30,949 nucleotides of DNA from a virus: the IMG/VR virus record IMGVR_UViG_3300003702_000018, positions 1 through 30,949 of that record; one strand, given 5' to 3'. The notes beneath the pieces are model-generated. The model made no database searches and had not been told where the DNA came from. It saw only the letters and a program-made list of their open reading frames with translations. Of the stretch, positions 7,551 through 14,345 are shown one piece after another. The position numbers and the translations under genes are program-made. Within the stretch, counting starts at the first letter, position 1. Each line of letters begins with the position of its first letter.

Positions 7551-8126
7551 TTATGCTACTACAAGTATACTACCAGCTGCATTACCAAGTGCCGCTGTGT
7601 TTGTAATAGTAGCTACTTCAGCATCTGAAGTTGCCTTGATCGTACCACCAGCCAAGGAAATAACATTGGCCGCATTTATGTGTAATACATCATCTGCATT
7701 ATGTGTTACTGAACCAGCAGCAACCACCAAACTAAAAGTCAACTCCTCAGTAGTAGTGCCTGAAGCATAAACTAGTACATCAGGTCCGCGGCCCGTGCCG
7801 GAGCCTTCGTTTCCGTTAGTGACTGTTAATGTTGGGCTGCCTGTAACTGTTACAGCCTGACTAAAATGTGTTACAATTGTAAGAGTACCACCAGCTGATT
7901 TATCAAGTTGATCGCCCACGGGTGATGTCCAAGTAAAACCAGAAATTAATGGTGTTAGTCTTGCAGGTGTTGTAAGGGGATTATCATTCCCCGAATACTT
8001 ATATGAATCTGAATCTTGTACACGCACCCAGCCTGAACTAGTTGCGGTTACATTTAATTTTTGTGCGTCACTGAAAGGCCGGGCCCCTGTGGTATACGGC
8101 TTATGTGCGCTTGACGGATCTGACAT
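7551..8126 (-). CDS. Beta-rich virion surface protein, possible Ig-like/decoration protein
   Basis: A 191-residue Ser/Thr/Gly/Val-rich protein without cysteines. An N-terminal part (MSDPSSAHKPYTTGARPFSD) precedes a region (about 60-150) of alternating beta strands (QAVTVTGSPTLTVTNGNEGS, then FSLVVAAGSVTHNADDVLHI) that resembles Ig-like or cadherin-like modules of phage surface proteins. An AGAGGA ribosome binding site precedes the ATG. A perfect T4-type late promoter box (TATAAATA on the minus strand, 8195-8202) lies about 70 bases upstream, giving a leader of roughly 60 bases. This supports strong late expression of a structural protein. The exact virion location is unknown. Confidence 0.7.
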   Translation of the reverse strand: MSDPSSAHKPYTTGARPFSDAQKLNVTATSSGWVRVQDSDSYKYSGNDNPLTTPARLTPLISGFTWTSPVGDQLDKSAGGTLTIVTHFSQAVTVTGSPTLTVTNGNEGSGTGRGPDVLVYASGTTTEELTFSLVVAAGSVTHNADDVLHINAANVISLAGGTIKATSDAEVATITNTAALGNAAGSILVVA

Positions 8127-8194
8127 TATTCTTTCCTCTCTTTTCGGTTTGTCATATCACCTACTCGGCATAATATATTCGTTATTCTTTTTAT

Positions 8195-8202
8195 TATTTA
8201 TA
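8195..8202 (-). promoter_or_regulatory. T4-type late promoter box
   Basis: The minus strand reads TATAAATA, a full match to the T4 late promoter consensus recognised by gp55 with the gp45 clamp. It sits in the 91-base gap 5' of the beta-rich structural gene starting at 8126. Transcription would start near 8189. Confidence 0.7.
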
Positions 8203-8217
8203 ATAATTCAAACTTCT

Positions 8218-9063
8218 TTAAGCAGATAATCGTTTTGGCCATTTTCCAGATTTAACTAGATCATTAATCACCACTTGTAATCCTTTATCACTAACATGAC
8301 GGTGGGTACTAGCTGCTCGATGCAATGCCATTCCAGATTTCTCACCTCGTTCTCGTTGAAGTTTATACAGTGTAAGAGCAGCTATATATTCCCTCTTAAA
8401 AATCTTCTTACTACCAAATTCTTGAGCCTTCGTCAACAGAGAGGCTTCGTCTATTTCCATCCATTCTCTTAAAGATTTAACTGACATTTTTTGCTGTAAC
8501 TCTTTAAATAATTTTTTACCACCTCTAAACCCTACAGGCAAACCTTTTTGAAATGATTTATAATCGTTATCTTGTGCGGCCGTTCGCATCTTTGATGCAG
8601 ACATGCCCGATATCCCTTCTGCATCTGGGTCACGTGCACCTGCACTCGCCACATTAATCTTATCAAACTTATAAAACCCATGACGTGCCTGTTTACCATT
8701 GTAATCATCTAATAATTTCTGAAAAACTCTAACACGATCTGAACCTACGACCATAGTAAGATTCTTAAATCCCTCATCGTGGAGTTTAACGGCAACATCT
8801 ATTGCAGTTCTAGCTTCATCACTTTTAATATTTCGTGAATGATTACGAAACATACTTTTCATATATTTGATTTTTGTTTCATAATCTAAAGGATTCTTAC
8901 TAGAATCTTGAGAATGAGATGCATAGACACGGTAATTTCTACCACCAATTTTTTTAGTAGCATCTATTAATTTTTCATGCCCGGTAGTAGGTGGGTTAAA
9001 GCGTCCAAAAGTAAATGTTATATCATCTCCTCGAGCTTCAACTAATTTTAAATGTGTTTTCAC
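8218..9063 (-). CDS. Nucleotidyltransferase (NMNAT/cytidylyltransferase-like) with capsid-targeting-like start
   Basis: A 281-residue protein. After a ten-residue leader (MKTHLKLVEA) comes FTFGRFNPPTTGHEKLIDA (about 16-34), whose TxGH is the nucleotide-binding signature of the cytidylyltransferase-like superfamily. ISGMSASKMRTA (about 150-161) matches the superfamily's second ISSTxxR-like motif. These enzymes transfer a nucleotide to a phosphorylated substrate, for example NMN plus ATP giving NAD. The substrate cannot be read here. The C-terminal 90 residues are basic and helical. The start is GTG, overlapping the previous stop (GTGA). The LVE/A in the leader fits a prohead-protease cut, so the enzyme may be packaged. 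Confidence 0.75.
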   Translation of the reverse strand: MKTHLKLVEARGDDITFTFGRFNPPTTGHEKLIDATKKIGGRNYRVYASHSQDSSKNPLDYETKIKYMKSMFRNHSRNIKSDEARTAIDVAVKLHDEGFKNLTMVVGSDRVRVFQKLLDDYNGKQARHGFYKFDKINVASAGARDPDAEGISGMSASKMRTAAQDNDYKSFQKGLPVGFRGGKKLFKELQQKMSVKSLREWMEIDEASLLTKAQEFGSKKIFKREYIAALTLYKLQRERGEKSGMALHRAASTHRHVSDKGLQVVINDLVKSGKWPKRLSA

Positions 9064-9341
9064 TGTGAATCATTATCCCAACGTGTCATCATCAATCGAA
9101 TTTCTTGAACAATATTTTTTATTTCTTTATTGTCCACTTTGATATCAGTAATATCTTTAATAATCTCAGTTTGTTGTACTTGAACAATAGCAATATGCTT
9201 TTCGTTAGTAACAACCTGTTCAATTTTAACCGAATTTTGTTCTACTTGTTGGTCAGTACCTGATGCCCACCATACAGCAGCTGTTGCCTGTGCGATTACT
9301 GCGACCCATATTGTGGGAATAGACCATCCATTTAACATCAT
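9060..9341 (-). CDS. Small membrane protein with coiled coil
   Basis: A 93-residue protein with one N-terminal membrane segment (about residues 8-27, PTIWVAVIAQATAAVWWASG) and a C-terminal coiled coil (about 30-85, rich in Val, Ile, Gln, Glu and Lys). This layout resembles small phage membrane proteins of hemolysin XhlA type and some holin-associated proteins, but there is no family signature. A GAGGAAAAAT ribosome binding site precedes the ATG, and the stop overlaps the GTG start of the nucleotidyltransferase. A role at the membrane, in lysis or injection, is inference. Confidence 0.6.
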   Translation of the reverse strand: MMLNGWSIPTIWVAVIAQATAAVWWASGTDQQVEQNSVKIEQVVTNEKHIAIVQVQQTEIIKDITDIKVDNKEIKNIVQEIRLMMTRWDNDSQ

Positions 9342-9350
9342 ATTTTTCCT

Positions 9351-9713
9351 CTACGACTTTGTTTGATAAATTTTTGCGATTCTCTCCGATTCCTTTTTTC
9401 TTAATTGGGGAATCATTTTCTTAGCTATTTTATTAATCAAAGCTTGTTTTTTCTGAACAATTCTTTTATCCAACATCATTCTTTGCTGTAATGAAAGCTC
9501 ACTATAATCAGCTTGTCCTGAAAATTTCTTGATTACAGCCATTTTTGCTTTTTTGCGAGCCCTCTTTTGTAATTTAGATATCCCCGCTCTCTTCCTTAAT
9601 GCCCGTTTCTTTTTCATTTTAATATCTGAACGCTTTGCCAACCTCGACATTCTACGAGCCATCTTTCGTCGCCCAGCAATATCTAGCGCTTCATATTGTA
9701 AATAACTAATCAT
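9351..9713 (-). CDS. Very basic helical protein, possible prohead-core or DNA-binding protein
   Basis: A 120-residue protein with extreme Lys/Arg content (for example RRKMARRMSRLAKRSD, about 15-30) and a long helical C-terminal half ending in KKMIPQLRKKESERIAKIYQ. I associate proteins of this composition and size with the prohead region of T4-like phages, where they may act as core or DNA-condensing proteins. The N-terminus MISYLQYEALD is a variant of the leader seen on neighbouring packaged candidates. The ATG overlaps the stop of the Cys-rich miniprotein (ATGA), so the two are probably translated together. Confidence 0.65.
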   Translation of the reverse strand: MISYLQYEALDIAGRRKMARRMSRLAKRSDIKMKKKRALRKRAGISKLQKRARKKAKMAVIKKFSGQADYSELSLQQRMMLDKRIVQKKQALINKIAKKMIPQLRKKESERIAKIYQTKS

Positions 9714-9805
9714 TTTTCTTCACACCCACACGGTTCACCAACTGTACAATAACACGGATCACAAATACAATTATCACATGGACATTCTGGATTTTTACAC
9801 ATCAT
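9710..9805 (-). CDS. Cysteine-rich 31-residue miniprotein, metallothionein-like
   Basis: This short gene encodes 31 residues with nine cysteines, at positions 3, 8, 10, 13, 15, 18, 20, 26 and 28, mostly as CxC and CxxC pairs. Such spacing is typical of small metallothioneins and zinc-cluster peptides; the acidic C-terminus (EEK) also fits a metal-binding peptide. It begins with ATGATG after an AGAGGATAAG ribosome binding site, and its TGA overlaps the ATG of the basic protein. It lies exactly between two confident genes, four bases after the stop of the KWDG protein. No signal peptide is present, so it should act in the cytoplasm or the virion. Metal binding is inferred from the cysteine pattern. 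Confidence 0.75.
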   Translation of the reverse strand: MMCKNPECPCDNCICDPCYCTVGEPCGCEEK

Positions 9806-9809
9806 TTTC

Positions 9810-11036
9810 TTATCCTCTTACCCAATTTTTATCAGCTGTAAAATTGGCTCGACTAAACTCCAATCTATCTACCAACTTTAAAGCCTTTCCTATATGGTCT
9901 ATAGCAACAAAACCTTCGGGGGCAGTTACTTTATAGCCATCAGGTGTTTTTAAAAATGTTCCTATACTCTCTGCCTTTTCTAATTTTCGTATCACCATTG
10001 TCTTCGCAGTTTGTAATGAGATATATGTTGCAATAACAAAATACAATGAGGTTTTATGTTTCTTTAACTCCCCTAGACCTACCTTCTTATGTTGGGTCCA
10101 TTTCTTCTTAGCAGCTTCAGTACGAACGGAATCTATTTTTTTCTGCAACACATCTTTATAATAGGTTTCAAATTTTACCAAAACATTTCGTGTGTCTCTG
10201 ATTTGTTCCCCACCTCGAATATATGAATTTAGAAAAATTTTCAATCTCGTACCTAATGCTAAATCTCCCCGAGATTGTGCAAGTGTTCGTAAATATGATG
10301 AAGCTTTCTTTAATGAACCACTTGCCATGTTCAATATATTTTGAAATTGTGTTGCTTCTCTTGGAGTAAATGTTAAATTTCCTGATGTATCTCTAAAAGT
10401 TGCATCAGTAGACCACACATTATTAGTACTATTTAGTTTATTTACACTCGCCCCAAATTTGGCAGACATCGCATCCATTGTCCTACCTGTATAAGTTGTG
10501 TGCCATACTACACCAATCTTCGATCTTTTAATTTCTTGAGCCAACTTATCTTGTGAAGGTACGGCGTAAGTAATTGTGTTAGGTGTAAACACAATCATGC
10601 TAATAGCATCTATGGTGTCTGTAGATAAATCTTCGGATGTATATAACAAATCACCTTGCCAGATGCCTGGTATCTTTAAAGCAGGAAAATATTTTAATGC
10701 GACTTTTAACTTGTCTGCAAGTCCGCCACCATGATTTGCATCTATGTCTGCATTGGTGTAATTAATCTTAGGAGTCTTATTAAAAATCGACTTAGTGCCT
10801 ACAAAAAACTTGTCGTTGTCTGGATTAGTACCAGCGAAAATGGCGGGGGCGCCATCCCACTTAACAGTTACATTCATTGATCGTCTTGTATTACCTTCAA
10901 GCATATCTTTTAAGGCCACCAAAAAATTTATTGCGTTCTGTCCTCCCGCAAAGCCATGATTGAGAATATCATCTTCTAAATGTTCTAGATGGGTATTCTT
11001 ATCTTCAGTTAAAAAAAATTGCGAAAGTGTTTTCAT
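9810..11036 (-). CDS. KWDG-motif protein, nucleic-acid ligase/nucleotidyltransferase-like, probably packaged
   Basis: A 408-residue protein. The N-terminus MKTLSQFFLTED matches the capsid-targeting pattern with an LTE/D cut. The segment VTVKWDGAPAIFAG (about 56-69) contains K-x-D-G, the nucleotidylation motif of DNA/RNA ligases and capping enzymes. FFVGTKSIFNK (about 77-87) and GIWQGDLLY (about 123-131) could correspond to the following strand motifs. I associate this sequence type with an uncharacterised protein of marine T4-like phages (probably DUF6267). The ligase fold is a motif-based inference, and the C-terminal 200 residues are helical without a known domain. The ATG overlaps the previous stop (TAATG). 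Confidence 0.75.
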   Translation of the reverse strand: MKTLSQFFLTEDKNTHLEHLEDDILNHGFAGGQNAINFLVALKDMLEGNTRRSMNVTVKWDGAPAIFAGTNPDNDKFFVGTKSIFNKTPKINYTNADIDANHGGGLADKLKVALKYFPALKIPGIWQGDLLYTSEDLSTDTIDAISMIVFTPNTITYAVPSQDKLAQEIKRSKIGVVWHTTYTGRTMDAMSAKFGASVNKLNSTNNVWSTDATFRDTSGNLTFTPREATQFQNILNMASGSLKKASSYLRTLAQSRGDLALGTRLKIFLNSYIRGGEQIRDTRNVLVKFETYYKDVLQKKIDSVRTEAAKKKWTQHKKVGLGELKKHKTSLYFVIATYISLQTAKTMVIRKLEKAESIGTFLKTPDGYKVTAPEGFVAIDHIGKALKLVDRLEFSRANFTADKNWVRG

Positions 11037-11326
11037 TAACTAAGTTCCAATTCAGCATATTTGTTATTCATTACCGCAGGCTTTAATTTAAAACCTTTAT
11101 CGGGTATGAGTATAGTAAAATTGTCAGTACTTTTCGTTGACGACCACTTCGGTGAACCATCTTTTTTTAATTGTTGAAAAGAACCTTTACTTAATTGTTT
11201 TACCCAATTTGTCTGTTTCTTACCTTTAGGATTAGTCCAAGTCAACTGAAATATTTTCTTTTTAGTTGCCCCTGCTCCTAATCGGTACTCTCTATCTTCA
11301 CTGAAAAAGGTTTTAAATGTTTTCAT
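11036..11326 (-). CDS. Small basic protein with capsid-targeting-like N-terminus
   Basis: A 96-residue protein beginning MKTFKTFFSEDREYRLGAG, where FSE/D would be the processing site. The remainder is Lys- and Thr-rich, with aromatic beta-strand-like segments (IFQLTWTNPKGKKQTNWVKQ, about 26-45), and I do not recognise a family. A sigma70-like promoter (TTGACT, 17 bases, TATAAT) ends seven bases before the ATG, and an AAGAAG that could be a weak ribosome binding site fills the gap. Its stop overlaps the start of the KWDG protein, so both are likely co-expressed and co-packaged. Confidence 0.65.
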   Translation of the reverse strand: MKTFKTFFSEDREYRLGAGATKKKIFQLTWTNPKGKKQTNWVKQLSKGSFQQLKKDGSPKWSSTKSTDNFTILIPDKGFKLKPAVMNNKYAELELS

Positions 11327-11333
11327 TCTTCTT

Positions 11334-11362
11334 ATTATAACACATTTGTAAGATTAAGTCAA
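11334..11362 (-). promoter_or_regulatory. Sigma70-type promoter, nearly leaderless
   Basis: On the minus strand, -35 TTGACT (11357-11362), a 17-base spacer and -10 TATAAT (11334-11339) with an extended TG. The -10 ends seven bases before the ATG at 11326, so the predicted start of transcription lies at or within a base or two of the start codon. Confidence 0.65.
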
Positions 11363-11366
11363 ATTC

Positions 11367-12812
11367 TCATACACTCAACCAATTATATCTAAATTTAACA
11401 TCCCCATGTATATCAAAAGCTAACATGAATATGCCTACATTTCTAGCCAAACGTGCAAACCAGCTTCCTACTTTAATAAAAAATTCTCTTAACTTAACTA
11501 CTAATGCATCAATACCTTGTTTCAGTTTAGCCTTAATAGTATTAAGTAAGACCTTACCTTGTTTTAATGCACCCTTAGCTATATCAAGAAGGCCTTCCTG
11601 CAACAATATTTCTTGAGCAAATTCTAGATTTTCTGTCAAAAAAGTACGATGAGTTTCTGCCATTTCATCTGCCATCTCTGTAATATATTCTTTAGTTTCG
11701 TCATCTATATCTACCATATAATTATTATGAAGTGGTATCTTTTTTACTTCCATTCTCCAAGCACCACCACGTCCCATGGCAATTATCTCAGCATCCGTAG
11801 CTCGTCGCTGAATTTCTTTAAATCCTTTTCCAGATGACACACCACCCCTATCAGACATTCTAAAATTAGAGCTTATACCTCCCGCAAATATAGAATCTAC
11901 AAATTCTTGAGCAGTTTCAAATGCATAACCTGGAGAGTCTGGGTTAGTTCCCCATGCAAACATATAATTTGCTATTGATGTTTTCTTTTTAAATTTATAT
12001 TTACCTGTCGCAGCTTCTAAAAATAGTCCCTTCTTTACTACTTCACTCTCAAAAAACGCTGGTAGCTGAGCAAGTATCTCTTTATCTAATCCAAACTGCT
12101 TAGCCCAACCTTTTAATACTCTTATTTGTTTTTTTGTAGGACTGGTATCACTAAATCCCAACATCTGATTTAAGTCCTTATCAGCGGCACTTAATTTCTT
12201 TTCTTTATTCTGTAATCTTTTCTTAACTGGATCTGGCAAGTTACCTCGGCCTGTTTGATATTTTAATCGAGCTCTTAATTCAGAAGGCCTAATAGCTCCA
12301 CCTCGTATTTTATAAAAAGTTTCAGGCGCCGCTATTTGTTTTACAAACTTAGCCGCTTCTTTAGAAAGTGCAATTGATTTCCGAGAAACTTTAGGATCGT
12401 GTAATACAGCCGCTTGAATCATTGCAGCAAATTCTGGGCCCTGTGCTGCAGATAATTGTGCAGCATCAGCCTGTTTAACTGAAACATTCTTCCTACCAAA
12501 TATAATATCTGTTTTTGGCTCACCTGACTTAGCTCCCATCTCCAAATATAATTTAGTCAAATCTCCTTTACCACCACCTCCGGAAGCTCGTCGAGCTCCA
12601 CTTACGGATATACCATTAGCCCGCATCTTCTCTACTATACCTTGAGCTAGTTTAACATTTGGATCATTAGGATCAGGAGGATCCCAAGTAGCATTACTAC
12701 TACCAGGATCTGGAGCACCCATTGCAGCTATAAGGTCACCCTCAAACTTGGTTGCATCATTTTTTATTTTCGTCTTTGCTTCGTGTAAAAGAAATTGACT
12801 AAATGATTTCAT
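11367..12812 (-). CDS. Probable packaged protein with possible nuclease-like core and membrane-active tail
   Basis: A 481-residue protein starting MKSFSQFLLHEAKTKIK, the best capsid-targeting match in the window (cut at LHE/A). Residues about 75-125 contain a Gly-rich stretch (ASGGGGKGDLTKLYLE), then KTDIIFGRKNVSVKQ. An Asp and a strand ending in V-K resemble the PD-(D/E)xK nuclease core, but the acidic residue before Lys is missing, so this is weak. The last 75 residues form amphipathic helices and a hydrophobic segment (GSWFARLARNVGIFMLAFDI). The gene has a late box five bases before its ATG and no ribosome binding site. A head-packaged effector injected with the DNA is a plausible inference. 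Confidence 0.65.
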   Translation of the reverse strand: MKSFSQFLLHEAKTKIKNDATKFEGDLIAAMGAPDPGSSNATWDPPDPNDPNVKLAQGIVEKMRANGISVSGARRASGGGGKGDLTKLYLEMGAKSGEPKTDIIFGRKNVSVKQADAAQLSAAQGPEFAAMIQAAVLHDPKVSRKSIALSKEAAKFVKQIAAPETFYKIRGGAIRPSELRARLKYQTGRGNLPDPVKKRLQNKEKKLSAADKDLNQMLGFSDTSPTKKQIRVLKGWAKQFGLDKEILAQLPAFFESEVVKKGLFLEAATGKYKFKKKTSIANYMFAWGTNPDSPGYAFETAQEFVDSIFAGGISSNFRMSDRGGVSSGKGFKEIQRRATDAEIIAMGRGGAWRMEVKKIPLHNNYMVDIDDETKEYITEMADEMAETHRTFLTENLEFAQEILLQEGLLDIAKGALKQGKVLLNTIKAKLKQGIDALVVKLREFFIKVGSWFARLARNVGIFMLAFDIHGDVKFRYNWLSV

Positions 12813-12814
12813 AT

Positions 12815-12852
12815 CAATATTTATATATATTATAATTTTACTATAAATATTG
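12815..12852. promoter_or_regulatory. Divergent T4-type late promoters within an 11-base inverted repeat
   Basis: The arms CAATATTTATA (12815-12825) and TATAAATATTG (12842-12852) are perfect inverted copies around a 16-base AT-only spacer plus one C. Each contains the late box TATAAATA (minus 12818-12825, plus 12842-12849), five bases before an ATG (12812 and 12855). In T4 the start site is six bases past the box, which here is the A of each ATG. No ribosome binding site is present on either side. A TATAAT overlaps the spacer on both strands, so sigma70 use is also possible. Confidence 0.7.
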
Positions 12853-12854
12853 TT

Positions 12855-14345
12855 ATGGCAGGTATTACTTTAGACTCACTCAAAAAAACAGAAAGAGGTA
12901 AGGAAACTGGTCATAGAATCCTTACTCTTTTTTCTAAATTTCTCCAACCTACTTATAAATTTAGTATGTCATCGCCTTTAAATAAACAGGCTCAATCTCT
13001 AGGTCTAACTCCCACTACTCAACTTCCTCTCTTAGCTATTGAAGTATGGAAACCAGGTGGTAGAAGTTGGAGTATTCAAAAACAAAATCTACGTTCAGAG
13101 AATGAAAAAGAAACTGCTAAAAAATATATATTAGGAGCTTCTGAAGTATACTTTACTGTCAAATTGCAAACTCCCGCAGTAAAAGGTCTAGAATCTATTC
13201 CTTTAAGTTGGGTTGATAAACAAAATATTTTAGCTCCTACAACCGCAGCTACCGGTGGGGGAAGTGAATCTCTTGGTGTTAGAGCTGAAACGCTAATTAT
13301 AGATGGAGTAACAAAAGATGATTTCATGTTCATGGGCAAACCGGTAAAAGTAAAATGCTTTGATAGTGCTCAAGGTATAAAATCTTCAATCGTTAATGGG
13401 CTAAAGAAAAATAGTAGAGTGAGTGACGTTATTATAGATACCTTTAAGGCGTGGGGAAAGAAAAATTGGAATACTATAACATGGAAAGGAAATATTCCAG
13501 ACAACGAAATAAACCAATTAGGTAAATATGGAGGTGAGGTTATAACAGGAGTAATGGGGTTTGAAGATGAACGTGCATTTCACTGGCAAGGAACAAATCC
13601 TTTAGCGGGAACACAAAAGAAAGTAAAGTTTTTCTGTGTACCTATTGATCCTGCCTTTGCAGGTGTAGATACATTTTTAGAATTACAAAATGGCTGCAAG
13701 GTAGCCATCTCTAACAAATATGGTAAGGGAGCTGCTGCATCTTTTTTTGCCAACATTCTACCATATGCAATGAAATATAAAAAAGAAAGTAAAGCTCGCA
13801 CAACACTAAGATATCTTATAGAGATAGCTGAAAGTAAAAGTACCGCTGAAAAAATGAAAGGTAGAGGAGCACCGTCTAAACAAATACTATATGAATATGG
13901 CTTTCGTCATATTCTAAACATATCTCCTACTGTTATTCGTGATCCCTACAGTATCTATACAAAAATAAAACAAGGTATTAATGATAACGATATTGCTATT
14001 ATAATTAACTCAGTAAAAACCTACCTTGACGATAGAACTACAACTCTCCTAGGAACAGCTGATATAGAAAAGCATCTCCCAAAGTCTTTAACTTCATTCT
14101 TTGCTAGAGTTACAGCAGAACAACTCAATCAAAAAGAAAACTTAGATCCTATGATTGATATACTCGCTGGTAAAAATTTTTGGCAAGCTAATTTAGATAC
14201 CAGAAAATGGAAAGAAGGTATAATATCGTATAGTATGTTCAACAGTGGAGAAATAAATTTACAAATTATTGGCTCTAAAGGTGCAATCAAAGATATTGAA
14301 ATGAAGGAAGGAATGATTAACTACTTTATGGGACCTAAATCTTAA
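12855..14345 (+). CDS. Unrecognised 496-residue protein, the only plus-strand gene
   Basis: A soluble 496-residue protein with no signal or membrane segment. Its middle (about 275-300) reads VDTFLELQNGCKVAISNKYG, followed by GKGAAAS. An Asp, a Glu and a strand ending in Lys loosely recall PD-(D/E)xK nucleases, but this is speculative. The C-terminus is a compact beta/helix region ending INYFMGPKS. It is divergent from the 481-residue packaged candidate and convergent with the gp41 helicase, overlapping its end by 11 bases. The start is the ATG five bases after a TATAAATA box; no ribosome binding site exists, so leaderless translation or a later start (Met38) must be considered. Codon use looks like that of its neighbours. 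Confidence 0.7.
   Translation: MAGITLDSLKKTERGKETGHRILTLFSKFLQPTYKFSMSSPLNKQAQSLGLTPTTQLPLLAIEVWKPGGRSWSIQKQNLRSENEKETAKKYILGASEVYFTVKLQTPAVKGLESIPLSWVDKQNILAPTTAATGGGSESLGVRAETLIIDGVTKDDFMFMGKPVKVKCFDSAQGIKSSIVNGLKKNSRVSDVIIDTFKAWGKKNWNTITWKGNIPDNEINQLGKYGGEVITGVMGFEDERAFHWQGTNPLAGTQKKVKFFCVPIDPAFAGVDTFLELQNGCKVAISNKYGKGAAASFFANILPYAMKYKKESKARTTLRYLIEIAESKSTAEKMKGRGAPSKQILYEYGFRHILNISPTVIRDPYSIYTKIKQGINDNDIAIIINSVKTYLDDRTTTLLGTADIEKHLPKSLTSFFARVTAEQLNQKENLDPMIDILAGKNFWQANLDTRKWKEGIISYSMFNSGEINLQIIGSKGAIKDIEMKEGMINYFMGPKS

Noticed and set aside
12955-12962. TATAAATT inside the plus-strand gene as a second late promoter
   Set aside because: One mismatch in AT-rich coding sequence, with no gene start at the right distance except an unsupported Met38.
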